DNA of 34,976 bases from Gammaproteobacteria bacterium (GTDB lineage Bacteria; Pseudomonadota; Gammaproteobacteria; Legionellales; Legionellaceae), in the NCBI GenBank assembly GCA_030428185.1, contig JAUICE010000018.1:1-34976 (forward strand), written 5' to 3'. A program made the position numbers and the translations under genes. Below, one piece after another: positions 9,099 to 18,705 of this stretch. The notes below the pieces were generated by a model. That model saw only the letters and a list, made by a program, of their open reading frames with translations. It was not told the DNA's origin and did not search any database. Within the stretch, counting starts at the first letter, position 1, and each line of letters opens with the position of its first letter.

Positions 9099-9107
9099 GG
9101 CCGTCAA

Positions 9108-10469
9108 GTGGATTTGTTTATTACTATTTTTTATTTTCTTATAGCTGTTTGTCTGCTTATCTTTGTGCATGAGTTAGGCCATTTTTTGATGGCGAGGCTT
9201 TTTGGTGTGAAGGTGCTTAAATTTTCACTTGGATTTGGTCCTAGCCTAATAGCTTATACTGGCCGATTTGGAACAACTTATACGCTATCTGCAGTACCGG
9301 TTGGTGGTTATGTGAAAATGCTCGATGAAGATGAGGGGCAGGTTTCGCCAGAAGACTTGCCATTTGCTTTTAATCGCAAACCTCCATTAGTTAAAATTTT
9401 AATCGCCTTTGCCGGCCCCCTATTTAACTTACTTTTTGCATTATTTTTATTAACAGGTGTGTATCTTATTGGTATCACAGAGCTATCACCAATCGTTTCA
9501 ACGGTGAACGTTGACTCAGCTGCTTACCAATCTGGTATTAAATCTAATGATGAGTTTATTACAATAGCCAATCATCCAACGTCGAACTGGATGGATGTTC
9601 GATTACAGTTAGCTTCTTATATGGGAAGTAGAAAGCCTATATTGATTGAAGTAAAGCAGCTTAAGTCACCAAAAGTAAGGACGCTGAATCTAGATTTAAG
9701 CCAATTAACCGTTAATGCTTCACAAGAGCATTTGTTTCAACTGATAGGTTTTGAGCCTTTCATTCCTAAAATTACGCCTATTGTTGGTAGTGTTGTGAAC
9801 AATGGCTCAGCTTTTAAGGCCGGAGTGAAGATAAATGATGAGATCTTGTCGGTAGATGGGCATAGGATAGATGATTGGCTGTTCTTAGTTGACTACGTAC
9901 AAAAACATCCTGAAAGCGTTATTCATTTAACAGTGAAGCGAGGAACGCACAAATTAAACTTAGAGGTTTTTGTCTCACATAAGATTCAGGGTAAGAAAAA
10001 AATGGGTTACATTGGCCTTGCAGCAAAGCCACCATCATTGGCAAAAGAGTGGTTTAAGCTAAACCAGTACCCTTTGTTACCGGCGATAAAGCAAGCTGCA
10101 AATCAAACCTGGCAATTATCGTTTGTTTCTTTTAAGATGCTGGTTAAATTATTTACCGGCCAAATGTCAATAAAACATATTGGTGGGCCAATAGGGATTG
10201 CCCAAGGCGCACGACGCTCAGCAGAAAATGGTATGGCTTATTACTTAGCATTCTTGGCACTTGTAAGTGTAAGCTTGGCTGTTCTAAATTTGTTGCCGAT
10301 ACCTGTGCTTGATGGAGGGCATATTTTATTTTATCTAGTAGAATATCTTGTTGGAAAACCAGTAGGTGAAGTGACAAGAAATTCAGCATTGTTGTTTGGG
10401 GTTCTGTTTCTTTTAATGTTGACTGGATTGGCATTTTATAACGATATAATAAGGTTACTTGGACAGTAG
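9108..10469 (+). CDS. rseP: RseP site-2 intramembrane zinc protease
   Basis: RseP cleaves membrane-embedded substrates such as anti-sigma factor RseA and signal-peptide remnants. The start is a GTG preceded by AAGG. The zinc motif HELGH is at residues 21-25 in the first membrane helix. Two PDZ domains follow in the periplasmic part (around SAAYQSGIKSNDEF and SAFKAGVKINDEI). The third metal ligand motif NLLPIPVLDGGHI lies near the C-terminus. Length 453 is normal. dxr, which often precedes uppS-cdsA-rseP, is not found nearby. Confidence 0.95.
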   Translation: MDLFITIFYFLIAVCLLIFVHELGHFLMARLFGVKVLKFSLGFGPSLIAYTGRFGTTYTLSAVPVGGYVKMLDEDEGQVSPEDLPFAFNRKPPLVKILIAFAGPLFNLLFALFLLTGVYLIGITELSPIVSTVNVDSAAYQSGIKSNDEFITIANHPTSNWMDVRLQLASYMGSRKPILIEVKQLKSPKVRTLNLDLSQLTVNASQEHLFQLIGFEPFIPKITPIVGSVVNNGSAFKAGVKINDEILSVDGHRIDDWLFLVDYVQKHPESVIHLTVKRGTHKLNLEVFVSHKIQGKKKMGYIGLAAKPPSLAKEWFKLNQYPLLPAIKQAANQTWQLSFVSFKMLVKLFTGQMSIKHIGGPIGIAQGARRSAENGMAYYLAFLALVSVSLAVLNLLPIPVLDGGHILFYLVEYLVGKPVGEVTRNSALLFGVLFLLMLTGLAFYNDIIRLLGQ

Positions 10470-10559
10470 CTAATATCATCAAAACTAATCTAATCACGTT
10501 ACTTATAGTTGTTAATTGATAGTGCCCATAAGGGCTTGGAAAAATATAAAGAATAAATC

Positions 10560-12869
10560 ATGAAGTTTAAACGCCTAAGTATTTTCATTTTATCGTGTGC
10601 TTTGTCCTCTCCTACTTTTGCAAGTGCAGATGATTTTTATATCAAAAGAATAAAAATTGTTGGATTAGGAAGAGTAAATCGTTCAACTGTTTTAAGCTAT
10701 CTTCCAGTTCATGTTGGTGAACGGATGACAAGTAAGAAAACGACAGCAGTTATTCGAGCGCTATATAAGACAAATTTTTTTCAAGCAATTGATTTAGAGC
10801 GCCAAGATAATACATTGGTTATTCATGTCGCAGAGCGGGCTACCATCGGTAGCGTTAGTGTAAATGGTAATCAACTCATTCCCACCGATGCTCTAAAGAA
10901 AATCTTGAAAACCATGGGTGTATCTAAAGGACGAATTTACAATCGCTCTTTACTTGAGCAATTTAAATTACAGCTTAAGCAAGAATATAACTCTCGCGGT
11001 AAATACAACGCTCATATTGATATTAAGGCGGTCCCGCTAACACAAAATCGTGTCTCTATTGCAATAAATATTTCAGAAGGGCGAGTTGCACGTATTAAAG
11101 CCATTAAGATTTTTGGTAATAAAGCGTTTTCATCTGATACGTTGAGAGGTTTGATGACTCTGTCTGAGCAGTCTACATTGACTTATTTTACTAAGGCAGA
11201 CCAATATTCCTTACCCCAGCTATCAAAGTCTCTAGACTCGATTAAAGCCTATTATTTGGATAGGGGCTATTTAAAGTTTCATATTGATTCACATAAGGTT
11301 TTATTATCTCCAGATAAAAAGTCTGTTTTTATCAATATTAAAGTGACTGAGGGACCGCTATATCGATTCTCTGGATATAACTATTCTGGCCGCACTATTT
11401 TGCCGAAGTCTAAATTAGACAAACTTATTTTAGTGAAAAAAGGTGAAGTATTTTCCAAGAAGGTGGTTACAGAATCCATCAAAGCGTTGGGTGAGGCGTT
11501 GGGTGATGTTGGGTATGGATTACCTTCTATTCATGTTGAGCCTAGAGTAGATGAGGCGAGGCGACAAGTATTTATTACTTTTGTCGTTCAGCCCGGGCGC
11601 CATGTTTATGTTAGAAGAATTCACTTTAAAGGAAACACTAAAACCGCTGATTATGTTTTAAGACAAGTCATTAAGCAGGACGAGGCGGCATTAATTTCAA
11701 TGCATAATGTGCATGAGTCCGAGCGACAGCTCCGTATTTTAGGTTATCTTAAAAATGTTAAGGCACAGACCATTCCAGTTGAAGGTACTAATAATCAAGT
11801 TGACTTAGTTTTTGAGGTGGAAGAAGCACCAACGGCTGAAGCAACCGCCTCTGTTGGGTATGGTACCAATGGTCCTGAATTTAATGCGTCATTTAATCAG
11901 CGCAATTTTATGGGAACTGGGCGGACTGTAGGTGTTAATTTCAATACGAGTTATTGGGGGCGTAGCTACGCTTTTACTTATTTTGATCCGTTTTATCGTC
12001 CCAATGGTCTAGGGCGAGGTTTTGATGTTTATTATCAAACACAAACACCAGGAAGGTTTAATATCAGCTCTTTTACCTCAGATAGATACGGAGCAACATT
12101 AAGATATAATGTCTTATTAGGTGATAGAGCAAACGCGCAGCTAGGTCTTGGTGTTGAGCGTTATAAAATCACCTCGCTTGGTGATAGCCCAGCGACCCAG
12201 TTACAAGCCTTCGTTGATGAGAATGGTCGAGATTTTACAACTGCGAAACTATCGTTAGGCTGGAACTACAATACATATGACAAGCTTCCATTCCCAACAT
12301 CAGGGGTGAATCAACAGGCAGGAGTTGTTGTTGCGTTACCATTAACTGCAAAATCCTTGAGCTATTATAAAGCAAACTACCGAGCACACTTGTTTTGGCC
12401 TGTTAGCAATAGCGGTTTTATTTTGTCAGCTATGGGTAATGTTGGTTATGGAGATACATTTAGTCGAAATGGCCTACCCTTTTATGAAAATTATTATGCT
12501 GGTGGTATAGCACAGCCAGGACAGGTAAGAGGTTATGATACTTATAACTTAGGTCCACTTGACTCCAAAATGAACAGCATGGGTGGTAACTTTCTTGTGA
12601 ATGGTTCTTTAGGATTGGTGCTTCCCGCTCCATTGAGTCGTGGCACAATCAGAACCACCGCTTTTGTAGACTTTGGTAATGTTTTTGCAGTCCACGTGCC
12701 TGAAAACCAAGCAGGAACACCAACAAATGGACTGCGATATTCGACTGGGGTTGCAGTAGAGTGGCGCTCACCATTTGGACCATTAAGCTTTAGTTTTGCT
12801 AAAGCATTACGTAAATTACCTGGAGATAGGATTGAGGCATTTCAATTTTCTATTTCTTCAGGCTTTTAG
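10560..12869 (+). CDS. bamA: BamA outer-membrane protein assembly factor
   Basis: BamA is the central barrel of the BAM complex that inserts beta-barrel proteins into the outer membrane. A signal peptide with cleavage after SPTFASA is visible. Five POTRA repeats follow to about residue 420, and then a 16-strand barrel domain that ends with a terminal Phe (FSISSGF), the usual outer-membrane targeting end. The barrel contains a VRGY motif (GQVRGYDTYNLGP), conserved in loop 6 of the Omp85 family. Length 769 is normal. It follows rseP after 90 bases; skp and the lpxD group do not follow here. Confidence 0.97.
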   Translation: MKFKRLSIFILSCALSSPTFASADDFYIKRIKIVGLGRVNRSTVLSYLPVHVGERMTSKKTTAVIRALYKTNFFQAIDLERQDNTLVIHVAERATIGSVSVNGNQLIPTDALKKILKTMGVSKGRIYNRSLLEQFKLQLKQEYNSRGKYNAHIDIKAVPLTQNRVSIAINISEGRVARIKAIKIFGNKAFSSDTLRGLMTLSEQSTLTYFTKADQYSLPQLSKSLDSIKAYYLDRGYLKFHIDSHKVLLSPDKKSVFINIKVTEGPLYRFSGYNYSGRTILPKSKLDKLILVKKGEVFSKKVVTESIKALGEALGDVGYGLPSIHVEPRVDEARRQVFITFVVQPGRHVYVRRIHFKGNTKTADYVLRQVIKQDEAALISMHNVHESERQLRILGYLKNVKAQTIPVEGTNNQVDLVFEVEEAPTAEATASVGYGTNGPEFNASFNQRNFMGTGRTVGVNFNTSYWGRSYAFTYFDPFYRPNGLGRGFDVYYQTQTPGRFNISSFTSDRYGATLRYNVLLGDRANAQLGLGVERYKITSLGDSPATQLQAFVDENGRDFTTAKLSLGWNYNTYDKLPFPTSGVNQQAGVVVALPLTAKSLSYYKANYRAHLFWPVSNSGFILSAMGNVGYGDTFSRNGLPFYENYYAGGIAQPGQVRGYDTYNLGPLDSKMNSMGGNFLVNGSLGLVLPAPLSRGTIRTTAFVDFGNVFAVHVPENQAGTPTNGLRYSTGVAVEWRSPFGPLSFSFAKALRKLPGDRIEAFQFSISSGF

Positions 12870-12966
12870 GATTTGGCAGATTTTATATAAAAAATTAGTC
12901 ATAACCATCAAGTGTTTGCTAATCTTAGTAATTATATGAATACGTTACTAGAGCTAGGGAGTTGCT

Positions 12967-13869
12967 TTGGATCCTAAAACGAATTACACCTTAGTCGGTA
13001 GTTTTGTTTTAGTAATGATTGGCGCGATTATCGTTGCCTCGCTTTGGCTTTCGAGTGATTTGTCAGGGCACTCCTATAAGACGTATTTAATTAATATCAG
13101 TGAGTCTGTTGCTGGGCTTGCTGAGCAATCTGCAGTTAAGTTTAATGGTGTTGTTGTAGGGCGCGTTAAATCCATTCAAATCAGCTCTAAAGATCCGCAA
13201 GTCGTTCAGGTATTAGTTGATGTTGATGCCCATATTCCGATTTTAACCAGCACAGTCGCCACACTGAAAACACAAGGGATCACCGGACTGACGTTTATTG
13301 GTTTAAGCGCATTAAGTGCTAGTGGTAAGATAGTATCTGTTGAGCCAGGCGAGCCTTATCCTATTATTGCTTATCAGCCTTCTTTCTTGTTTCAGCTGGA
13401 TAAGTCAGCTAAAAAAATTTCAGATACTGTGACCAATGTGGCCAGTGATGTTCAAGACATTTTAAATAAAGAAAACCGGGAGGCACTGCACATCACCTTA
13501 GAGTCCCTTAAAACAATTACCCGCACATTAGCCAACCAGTCTAATGCTATAGAGAGAGTGATACAAAGCACCTCAAAAGCAGCACAAGACTTTCCGGTCC
13601 TGGCTAATAAAGTTGGCCAGAGCTTAGATTCAATAACAAAAGTAGGTGATAGGCTAAGTGGTACTAGCGCACAGGTATCACAAACAATGAAAGCTGGACG
13701 TCGAGTGATGAGAGTATTTGAAACACAAGCATTGCCAAGTGCTGTCAGTGTATTAAATAAACTTGATGTGCTCATCGATAGAATAGATCAGTTGACTAAA
13801 GAGCTTCAAATGAATCCTGCAATTGTTGTTCGGGGCAAAAAAATTCGTCGTCTTGGTCCAGGGGAATAA
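12967..13869 (+). CDS. MCE-domain (MlaD/PqiB-like) lipid-transport protein
   Basis: MCE proteins form periplasmic hexameric channels that carry lipids between the membranes. The start is TTG with AGGGAG five bases upstream. An N-terminal membrane anchor (FVLVMIGAIIVASLWL) is followed by one MCE domain (about residues 40-120, SVAGLAEQSAVKFNGVVVGR). A long helical region then runs from about residue 145 to the end. The length of 300 residues and the helical tail resemble the solute-binding subunit of a toluene-tolerance/Mla-type ABC system. No ATPase or permease gene is adjacent. A PqiC-like lipoprotein follows 3 bases later. Confidence 0.88.
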   Translation: MDPKTNYTLVGSFVLVMIGAIIVASLWLSSDLSGHSYKTYLINISESVAGLAEQSAVKFNGVVVGRVKSIQISSKDPQVVQVLVDVDAHIPILTSTVATLKTQGITGLTFIGLSALSASGKIVSVEPGEPYPIIAYQPSFLFQLDKSAKKISDTVTNVASDVQDILNKENREALHITLESLKTITRTLANQSNAIERVIQSTSKAAQDFPVLANKVGQSLDSITKVGDRLSGTSAQVSQTMKAGRRVMRVFETQALPSAVSVLNKLDVLIDRIDQLTKELQMNPAIVVRGKKIRRLGPGE

Positions 13870-13872
13870 TCA

Positions 13873-14463
13873 ATGATGAAATTGATAGCACGTGTTTTAC
13901 TAGGGCTTAGTGCATTTGCTTTGATGAGTGGTTGTGGTCCAATACAACTTCCCAAGCAATATGCTTATAAGCTTGAAGCGACAACGAAGAAATTAAGTTC
14001 TAAACATATAAAAAAGGGCATCCTGCAAGTTCTTAGGCCGGAAGTTGTCGACTCATTGAACTCTACTGATATGTTCTATACAACAAAGCCATATGAACGT
14101 CAGACATTTGTAAAACATCACTGGGTATCACCTCCTGCACTAATGTTTGAAACGCTATTACTAAATAGTTTGCAAAATGCTAGTCTATTTACAGGTGTTG
14201 TTCCGGCTACTTATGCTGACGATGTCGCTTATCAACTAAAGACACGCCTTATCTCGTTGCATCAATCCTTTTTAACAAAACCAAGCACAGTTAAAATGAC
14301 GGTTCTTGCTTATTTGATTGATGCAAAACGCCATCGATTAATCCGCCAAGCTCGATTTCATGCTGTCATAAAAGCCCCTTATGAATCACCTATAGGAGGC
14401 GTTATTGCAGCAAATAAAGCTACAAAACAAATACTTAAAAAAATTGTTGCCTTTGTTAGATAA
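13873..14463 (+). CDS. ABC-type transport auxiliary lipoprotein (PqiC-like)
   Basis: A 196-residue lipoprotein. The signal peptide ends in the lipobox LMSGC with the lipidated Cys at residue 21. The body has the pattern of the ABC transport auxiliary family: a YTTKPYERQTFVKHHW segment, then PPALMFETLLLNSLQNASLF. Members sit in the outer membrane beside MCE transporters. Its start is 3 bases after the MCE gene stop, so the two are cotranscribed. The family call comes from pattern and context, as sequence conservation in this family is weak. Confidence 0.75.
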   Translation: MMKLIARVLLGLSAFALMSGCGPIQLPKQYAYKLEATTKKLSSKHIKKGILQVLRPEVVDSLNSTDMFYTTKPYERQTFVKHHWVSPPALMFETLLLNSLQNASLFTGVVPATYADDVAYQLKTRLISLHQSFLTKPSTVKMTVLAYLIDAKRHRLIRQARFHAVIKAPYESPIGGVIAANKATKQILKKIVAFVR

Positions 14464-14483
14464 ATGCAAGTTAACCATTTTGG

Positions 14484-14512
14484 TTTCCATTGGATATTGC
14501 TAGAGGTATACT
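14484..14512 (+). promoter_or_regulatory. pal promoter
   Basis: TTTCCA (14484-14489) and TATACT (14507-14512) are separated by 17 bases and lie in the 82-base gap before pal. Each matches the sigma-70 consensus at four and five of six positions. Confidence 0.55.
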
Positions 14513-14545
14513 CAATAATTTTAAATCCTAGTTACAGGAATAATA

Positions 14546-15076
14546 ATGAAATTTAACCGAATAGTGCTTTCTTGTTTTTTTTCTGGTTTCCTCTTTTTAG
14601 CTGGTTGCGCTAGTCAAGGTGTATCAGCACCTGTAACCGATGTCCGCGATACAGGGCGAGGTGTAAAATCTTATGGTGTAGGGGATAGCGTATCATTTAA
14701 ATCTGAAGAGCCTGGAGAGCGTTACACAACGAAAGCGCCACATAACCAGGTCTATCTGTTTCCTTTTGACAATGCAGTGTTTGCAAGCAAATATCACCCA
14801 TCTCTTGATGCACAAGCAACTTATTTAATGGAGCATCCTAGCGCCCGTGTTTTACTATCGGGACATACAGATAGTCGTGGCAGTAGAGAGTACAATATTG
14901 CACTAGGTGAGCGTAGAGCTAAAAGTGTATATGAGTTTTTACGTGTGGCAGGAGTTCCTAAAAGGCAAATTCGTTTGGTTAGTTACGGTGAAGAGCGTCC
15001 TGTTGCATATGGGCACGATGAGTCAAGTTATAGGCAAAACAGACGTGTTGAGTTAGATTATGAGGCGATACGATGA
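14546..15076 (+). CDS. pal: Pal, peptidoglycan-associated lipoprotein
   Basis: Pal links the outer membrane to peptidoglycan and works with the Tol proteins during constriction. The lipobox FLAGC places the lipidated Cys at residue 21. The OmpA-like domain has the peptidoglycan-binding motif LSGHTDSRGSREYNIALGER followed by RA. A variable linker lies between. Length 176 is normal. The stop overlaps the cpoB start (ATGA), so the pair is coupled; tolB and the tolQRA genes are not in the window. Confidence 0.96.
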   Translation: MKFNRIVLSCFFSGFLFLAGCASQGVSAPVTDVRDTGRGVKSYGVGDSVSFKSEEPGERYTTKAPHNQVYLFPFDNAVFASKYHPSLDAQATYLMEHPSARVLLSGHTDSRGSREYNIALGERRAKSVYEFLRVAGVPKRQIRLVSYGEERPVAYGHDESSYRQNRRVELDYEAIR

Positions 15077-15852
15077 AAAAACTAAGTTTTATTTTATTAA
15101 CCTATTTTCTGATGATTCCAGTCTATGCTAAGTTAGCGCCAATTAGTGAAAGCATGCCTGTTTATGAAAATATAAGCGGTAGTCGGCATACTGATGTAGA
15201 AGGCAATGAGGACTTTTTACAAGAAGAGTCACTCAAAGCACAACCAAATCAGCGTACAGATGAAATGCAGCTATTGTTATCTAAACTTAATGCATTACAA
15301 CAAGAGGTCCAAGCGCTGCGTGGTGAGCTTGAACTGCAGCAAAAAAAACTATCTTTGTTGAGTGATAACAAGCTACCTAAAAAAACGGATGATAGTCAAG
15401 ATAAAACATTAGAGCAGCAGTTGAAACATACTCAGGTCAAAGGACTGGAGCTGGAGACAACTCGCGAGGCAGATTTGTCAGATGAACAGGAGAGCTATAA
15501 AAGTGCTTTTGAGCTGGTGAAAAATCGTCAGTATAGTGATGCATTATTAGCACTAAAAGATTTTATAAATGAGCATCCGAATAGCCCGCTGTCTGCAAAT
15601 GCACATTACTGGTTAGGAGAGTTGTATCTATTAGATCACAACTATCAATCGGCACTGAAACAATTCGATACGGTGCTTCATGATTTTCCTAAATCTTCAA
15701 AAAATGCTTCAGCACTTTATAAGTTAGGTATGACTTACGGTTATCTTGGAGAGAAACAAAAGGCTCAAGAGAAACTAGCTGAGGTGGCAAAGCATTATCC
15801 TAATACAGCAGCATCAAGATTGGCTGAATCTAAGCTCACAGATTATTCATGA
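15073..15852 (+). CDS. cpoB: CpoB/YbgF, Tol-Pal system coordinator
   Basis: CpoB is a periplasmic protein that couples peptidoglycan synthesis to Tol-driven outer-membrane constriction. A signal peptide (cleavage near VYA, residue 19) is followed by a coiled coil around residues 65-95 (LSKLNALQQEVQALRGELEL). TPR repeats occupy the C-terminal half (about 140-255: YKSAFELVKNRQYSDALLAL and similar). This order is that of the family. It overlaps pal by 4 bases and queE by 4 bases. Confidence 0.92.
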   Translation: MKKLSFILLTYFLMIPVYAKLAPISESMPVYENISGSRHTDVEGNEDFLQEESLKAQPNQRTDEMQLLLSKLNALQQEVQALRGELELQQKKLSLLSDNKLPKKTDDSQDKTLEQQLKHTQVKGLELETTREADLSDEQESYKSAFELVKNRQYSDALLALKDFINEHPNSPLSANAHYWLGELYLLDHNYQSALKQFDTVLHDFPKSSKNASALYKLGMTYGYLGEKQKAQEKLAEVAKHYPNTAASRLAESKLTDYS

Positions 15853-16493
15853 CGTTATCTTTACGCATTACAGAAATATTCTTTTCGATTCAAGGTGAGT
15901 CAACAACTGTTGGCTTACCGACGGTTTTCGTGCGTTTGACGGGATGTCCTTTACGCTGTGTGTATTGCGATAGTGCTTATGCGTTTAAGGGAGGCGAGAA
16001 GCTAACTTTAGAAGACATTACGCAAAAAGTAAAAAGTTTTGGTGCTCAATATATCACTGTTACAGGTGGTGAACCGCTTGCTCAGCCGGGTTGCATCACT
16101 TTATTATCGACTTTATGTGATTTAGGTTATCAAGTTTCTTTAGAAACCAGTGGTGCGCTGCCTATTGATAAGGTAGATAAACGGGTAATGATAGTTATGG
16201 ACCTGAAATCCCCAAGCTCTGGTGAGAGCCATCGAAATCTCTTTGAAAATTTAAATCACTTGAAGCCAACAGATCAACTTAAGTTGATTATTGCTAACAG
16301 GAATGATTATGAGTGGGCAAAAGAGTTAATTCAAGATAAACACTTAACTCAATATGCAGACGTTCTTTTATCACCAAGTTGGGAAGAGCTCCCTATAAAA
16401 GAGCTTGCCGAGTGGATTTTGCAAGATAAGCTCCAGGTGCGTCTACAGACACAACTGCATAAATATATTTGGGGTGATGTGCCAGGAGTGTAA
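15849..16493 (+). CDS. queE: 7-carboxy-7-deazaguanine synthase
   Basis: QueE is a radical-SAM enzyme that contracts 6-carboxytetrahydropterin to 7-carboxy-7-deazaguanine on the way to queuosine in tRNA. The Cys triad is Cx3Cx2C at residues 33, 37 and 40 (TGCPLRCVYC), the usual spacing. EIFFSIQGESTTVGLPTVFV at the N-terminus and the VTGGEPLAQPG motif are typical. The 214 residues match the compact proteobacterial form. It overlaps cpoB (ATGA) and directly abuts pcm. Confidence 0.94.
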   Translation: MTLSLRITEIFFSIQGESTTVGLPTVFVRLTGCPLRCVYCDSAYAFKGGEKLTLEDITQKVKSFGAQYITVTGGEPLAQPGCITLLSTLCDLGYQVSLETSGALPIDKVDKRVMIVMDLKSPSSGESHRNLFENLNHLKPTDQLKLIIANRNDYEWAKELIQDKHLTQYADVLLSPSWEELPIKELAEWILQDKLQVRLQTQLHKYIWGDVPGV

Positions 16494-17117
16494 ATGGATA
16501 CGCATGAAAGTCTTATCAACACATTAGAAGAAAAAGGTATTTCTGGTTCAGTATTAAGGGCGATGAGAGAAGTTGATAGAGCTGCTTTTGTTCCTAATGA
16601 GTATAAAGAACAAGCTTATGTGAATACTCCTTTACCCATAGGTGATGGACAAACGATTTCAGAGCCTTACGTCGTTGCATACATGACGCAAGCACTAAAT
16701 TTAAAGCCCACCGATAAGGTGTTAGAAATTGGCACGGGCAGTGGCTATCAAACGGCTATCTTATCGAGGCTAACATCTCATGTGTATAGCATAGAACGTT
16801 ATGAGACGTTAAGTCACCAGGCAAAGAGCGCTTTTAAGCATATTGGTATTTCAAATATAACGCTCAAAATTGCTGATGGATACAAAGGATGGGCTGAGTA
16901 TGCTCCTTTTGATGCGATTATACTAACAGCAGCACCTATGGAAGTGCCTGAAATTTTACTTTCTGAGTTGGCAAATGGTGGTCGTTTATGTGCACCTATA
17001 GGCGAGGAAAATCAGACTCAGATCTTGAAGCGATACACTCGAAGTAGTAATGGTGAGTATCTAGAAGAAATATTACTTCCAGTCCGTTTTGTACCTATGT
17101 TGAAAGGGCTAGGTTGA
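16494..17117 (+). CDS. pcm: Protein-L-isoaspartate O-methyltransferase
   Basis: Pcm methylates isoaspartyl residues in damaged proteins so that they can be repaired. The GDGQTISEPYVVAYMTQAL segment and SAM loop VLEIGTGSGYQTAIL are characteristic. The 207 residues are typical. Its ATG immediately follows the queE stop with AGGAG inside the queE end, so it is the last gene of the pal operon. It converges on the 462-residue effector-like gene with 15 bases between the stops. Confidence 0.95.
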   Translation: MDTHESLINTLEEKGISGSVLRAMREVDRAAFVPNEYKEQAYVNTPLPIGDGQTISEPYVVAYMTQALNLKPTDKVLEIGTGSGYQTAILSRLTSHVYSIERYETLSHQAKSAFKHIGISNITLKIADGYKGWAEYAPFDAIILTAAPMEVPEILLSELANGGRLCAPIGEENQTQILKRYTRSSNGEYLEEILLPVRFVPMLKGLG

Positions 17118-17132
17118 TATTTAGCGAACACA

Positions 17133-18521
17133 CTATTTTTTAGTAATAGGAGAGGGCGCTGGATGATGTGGCGAACGTTCTTCCTCATCAAAAAAGCCAT
17201 ATTGATCTGAAGAAGATTCATCCAAACTTCGCACTCCTTTTAAAACAACCGCATGTTTATCTGTAGTAATCGGGCTTAAGCGCTCATGATTAGAAAATAG
17301 AGTGGCGGCAGAGGTACGATGTGAGAAGCGATAAACGCTTTTTCTAACAGTAGGTGGATTATCTTTAGGTAGTAGCGTATCGGATAAAGGAATATCTTCA
17401 CTAGATGCAATAATGCCACTAATCAGCGCCTCTTCAAGCTCTGGCAGTACCCCATGTAGCTCATCATATAATCGGTCGAGTTTATGTTGGGAGTGGAAAA
17501 GTCCAAGTTTAACTGGAGAATATCTATACTGTTTTTTATACTCACTGGCCGACATTTTCCTCCCTTTATATTTTACTTTGCCTAAGAAACCTAAATATTT
17601 TTTTTGTGCTATAAAATCAAAATATTTAGCAAGTTGATGAGCATGATGTTTGGAAACTCCTGTACCTGACTTTTCGCAAGATAATGTCCAGTTGATTAAA
17701 TTTAGACGAATAAAGTAGGCTCTAATGACTTCTTTGCCCTGGTGACTTAAAACGCCCATTTTAATTTTTTCAATATCCTCGACTTTTTCTTCTAGCGGTT
17801 TAAGTACTTCATTGGCCAATTCTAAGGCTTTTCTGCCTACCTCAACCTCAATATTAGTAATGCTTTGCCCAGGGTTTTCTTGTATATATTGTTTGATAAG
17901 TAGCGTGATAAAGTCGGGATTGGTTAGATATTTTTCATAGAGCTGTGTAAATTTTTCGTTGGCAATGGTGCATAGCTCGCCCTTAAATCTCGCCCATAGT
18001 TCTCTTTGATCATCGATATCTGTCGCTTGTAGTAACGTTCTTTCTGCTTCCTGGTAGCTTTCAATACAAGTCAAAGAGGTTAGCTTTTTTAAATTATCAA
18101 TGACTTTATCTATCTGTACGTCAATATTATCGCAGGCACTGTGAGCTAGGGAAAAAACAGAGTCAATAACATCAATAATTTCACTAGAAGCAACCAGATC
18201 GGTCGCCAATCGTAATACAGCAATGGGTAGTTTGAGTGTTTTTGCTTTTATATCAGCATCTTTTTCCTTGATAACTTTAACAACTTCATTTGCTTTAGTA
18301 ACCTGCGTGATAAAAACAGCTGATATCTGATCAATGGCAGCAAGCTGCTTTGAGTTGAGTTGGTTGATGGTTGCTAAGGTGATAGCTAACCTCGCTTGAA
18401 CTCTAGAGATGATGGCCTTCATATCCTCATGTGACAGCTCAGGATCTGATGTTTCTAAAAAGCCAAATTGATCATTAGGATCTTGATTTTCAATCATTAA
18501 ATTGCTTTTATCTAGAGGCAT
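17133..18521 (-). CDS. Unknown coiled-coil protein, effector-like
   Basis: A 462-residue protein of no recognised family. There is no signal peptide or membrane segment. Residues about 30-260 are predicted by eye to be largely helical, with heptad-like runs (TLATINQLNSKQLAAIDQIS). A basic central part contains KVKYKGRKMSASEYKKQYRY. The last 60 residues are Ser/Thr/Pro-rich and include an acidic cluster (FFDEEERSPHH) about 15 residues from the end. A Glu block at that position is known from Dot/Icm type IV substrates. The peptide QFGFLET near the N-terminus is echoed by QYGFFDE near the C-terminus. Location at the border of an island with other eukaryote-like genes fits an effector, but this is inference. 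Confidence 0.65.
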   Translation of the reverse strand: MPLDKSNLMIENQDPNDQFGFLETSDPELSHEDMKAIISRVQARLAITLATINQLNSKQLAAIDQISAVFITQVTKANEVVKVIKEKDADIKAKTLKLPIAVLRLATDLVASSEIIDVIDSVFSLAHSACDNIDVQIDKVIDNLKKLTSLTCIESYQEAERTLLQATDIDDQRELWARFKGELCTIANEKFTQLYEKYLTNPDFITLLIKQYIQENPGQSITNIEVEVGRKALELANEVLKPLEEKVEDIEKIKMGVLSHQGKEVIRAYFIRLNLINWTLSCEKSGTGVSKHHAHQLAKYFDFIAQKKYLGFLGKVKYKGRKMSASEYKKQYRYSPVKLGLFHSQHKLDRLYDELHGVLPELEEALISGIIASSEDIPLSDTLLPKDNPPTVRKSVYRFSHRTSAATLFSNHERLSPITTDKHAVVLKGVRSLDESSSDQYGFFDEEERSPHHPAPSPITKK

Positions 18522-18664
18522 AAATGTCCACTTTGTATTTATATATTGATCAATTATAGTATTAAATGTTCAGTTAGGGCAAAGAGCGGTCTTATTGTGG
18601 CGCTTTTTGTCTAAAAATCAGTAGGTTGTATGGAAAATTATTGGAGAGTTTTTTTGAAAAATAC

Positions 18665-18692
18665 TTGAGCTTTTCTTAAAACAAGGTAATAT
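18665..18692 (+). promoter_or_regulatory. tRNA-Lys promoter
   Basis: TTGAGC (18665-18670) and TAATAT (18687-18692) are separated by 16 bases and end 13 bases before the mature tRNA 5' end. Confidence 0.5.
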
Positions 18693-18705
18693 AAGCAGCT
18701 CTTTG

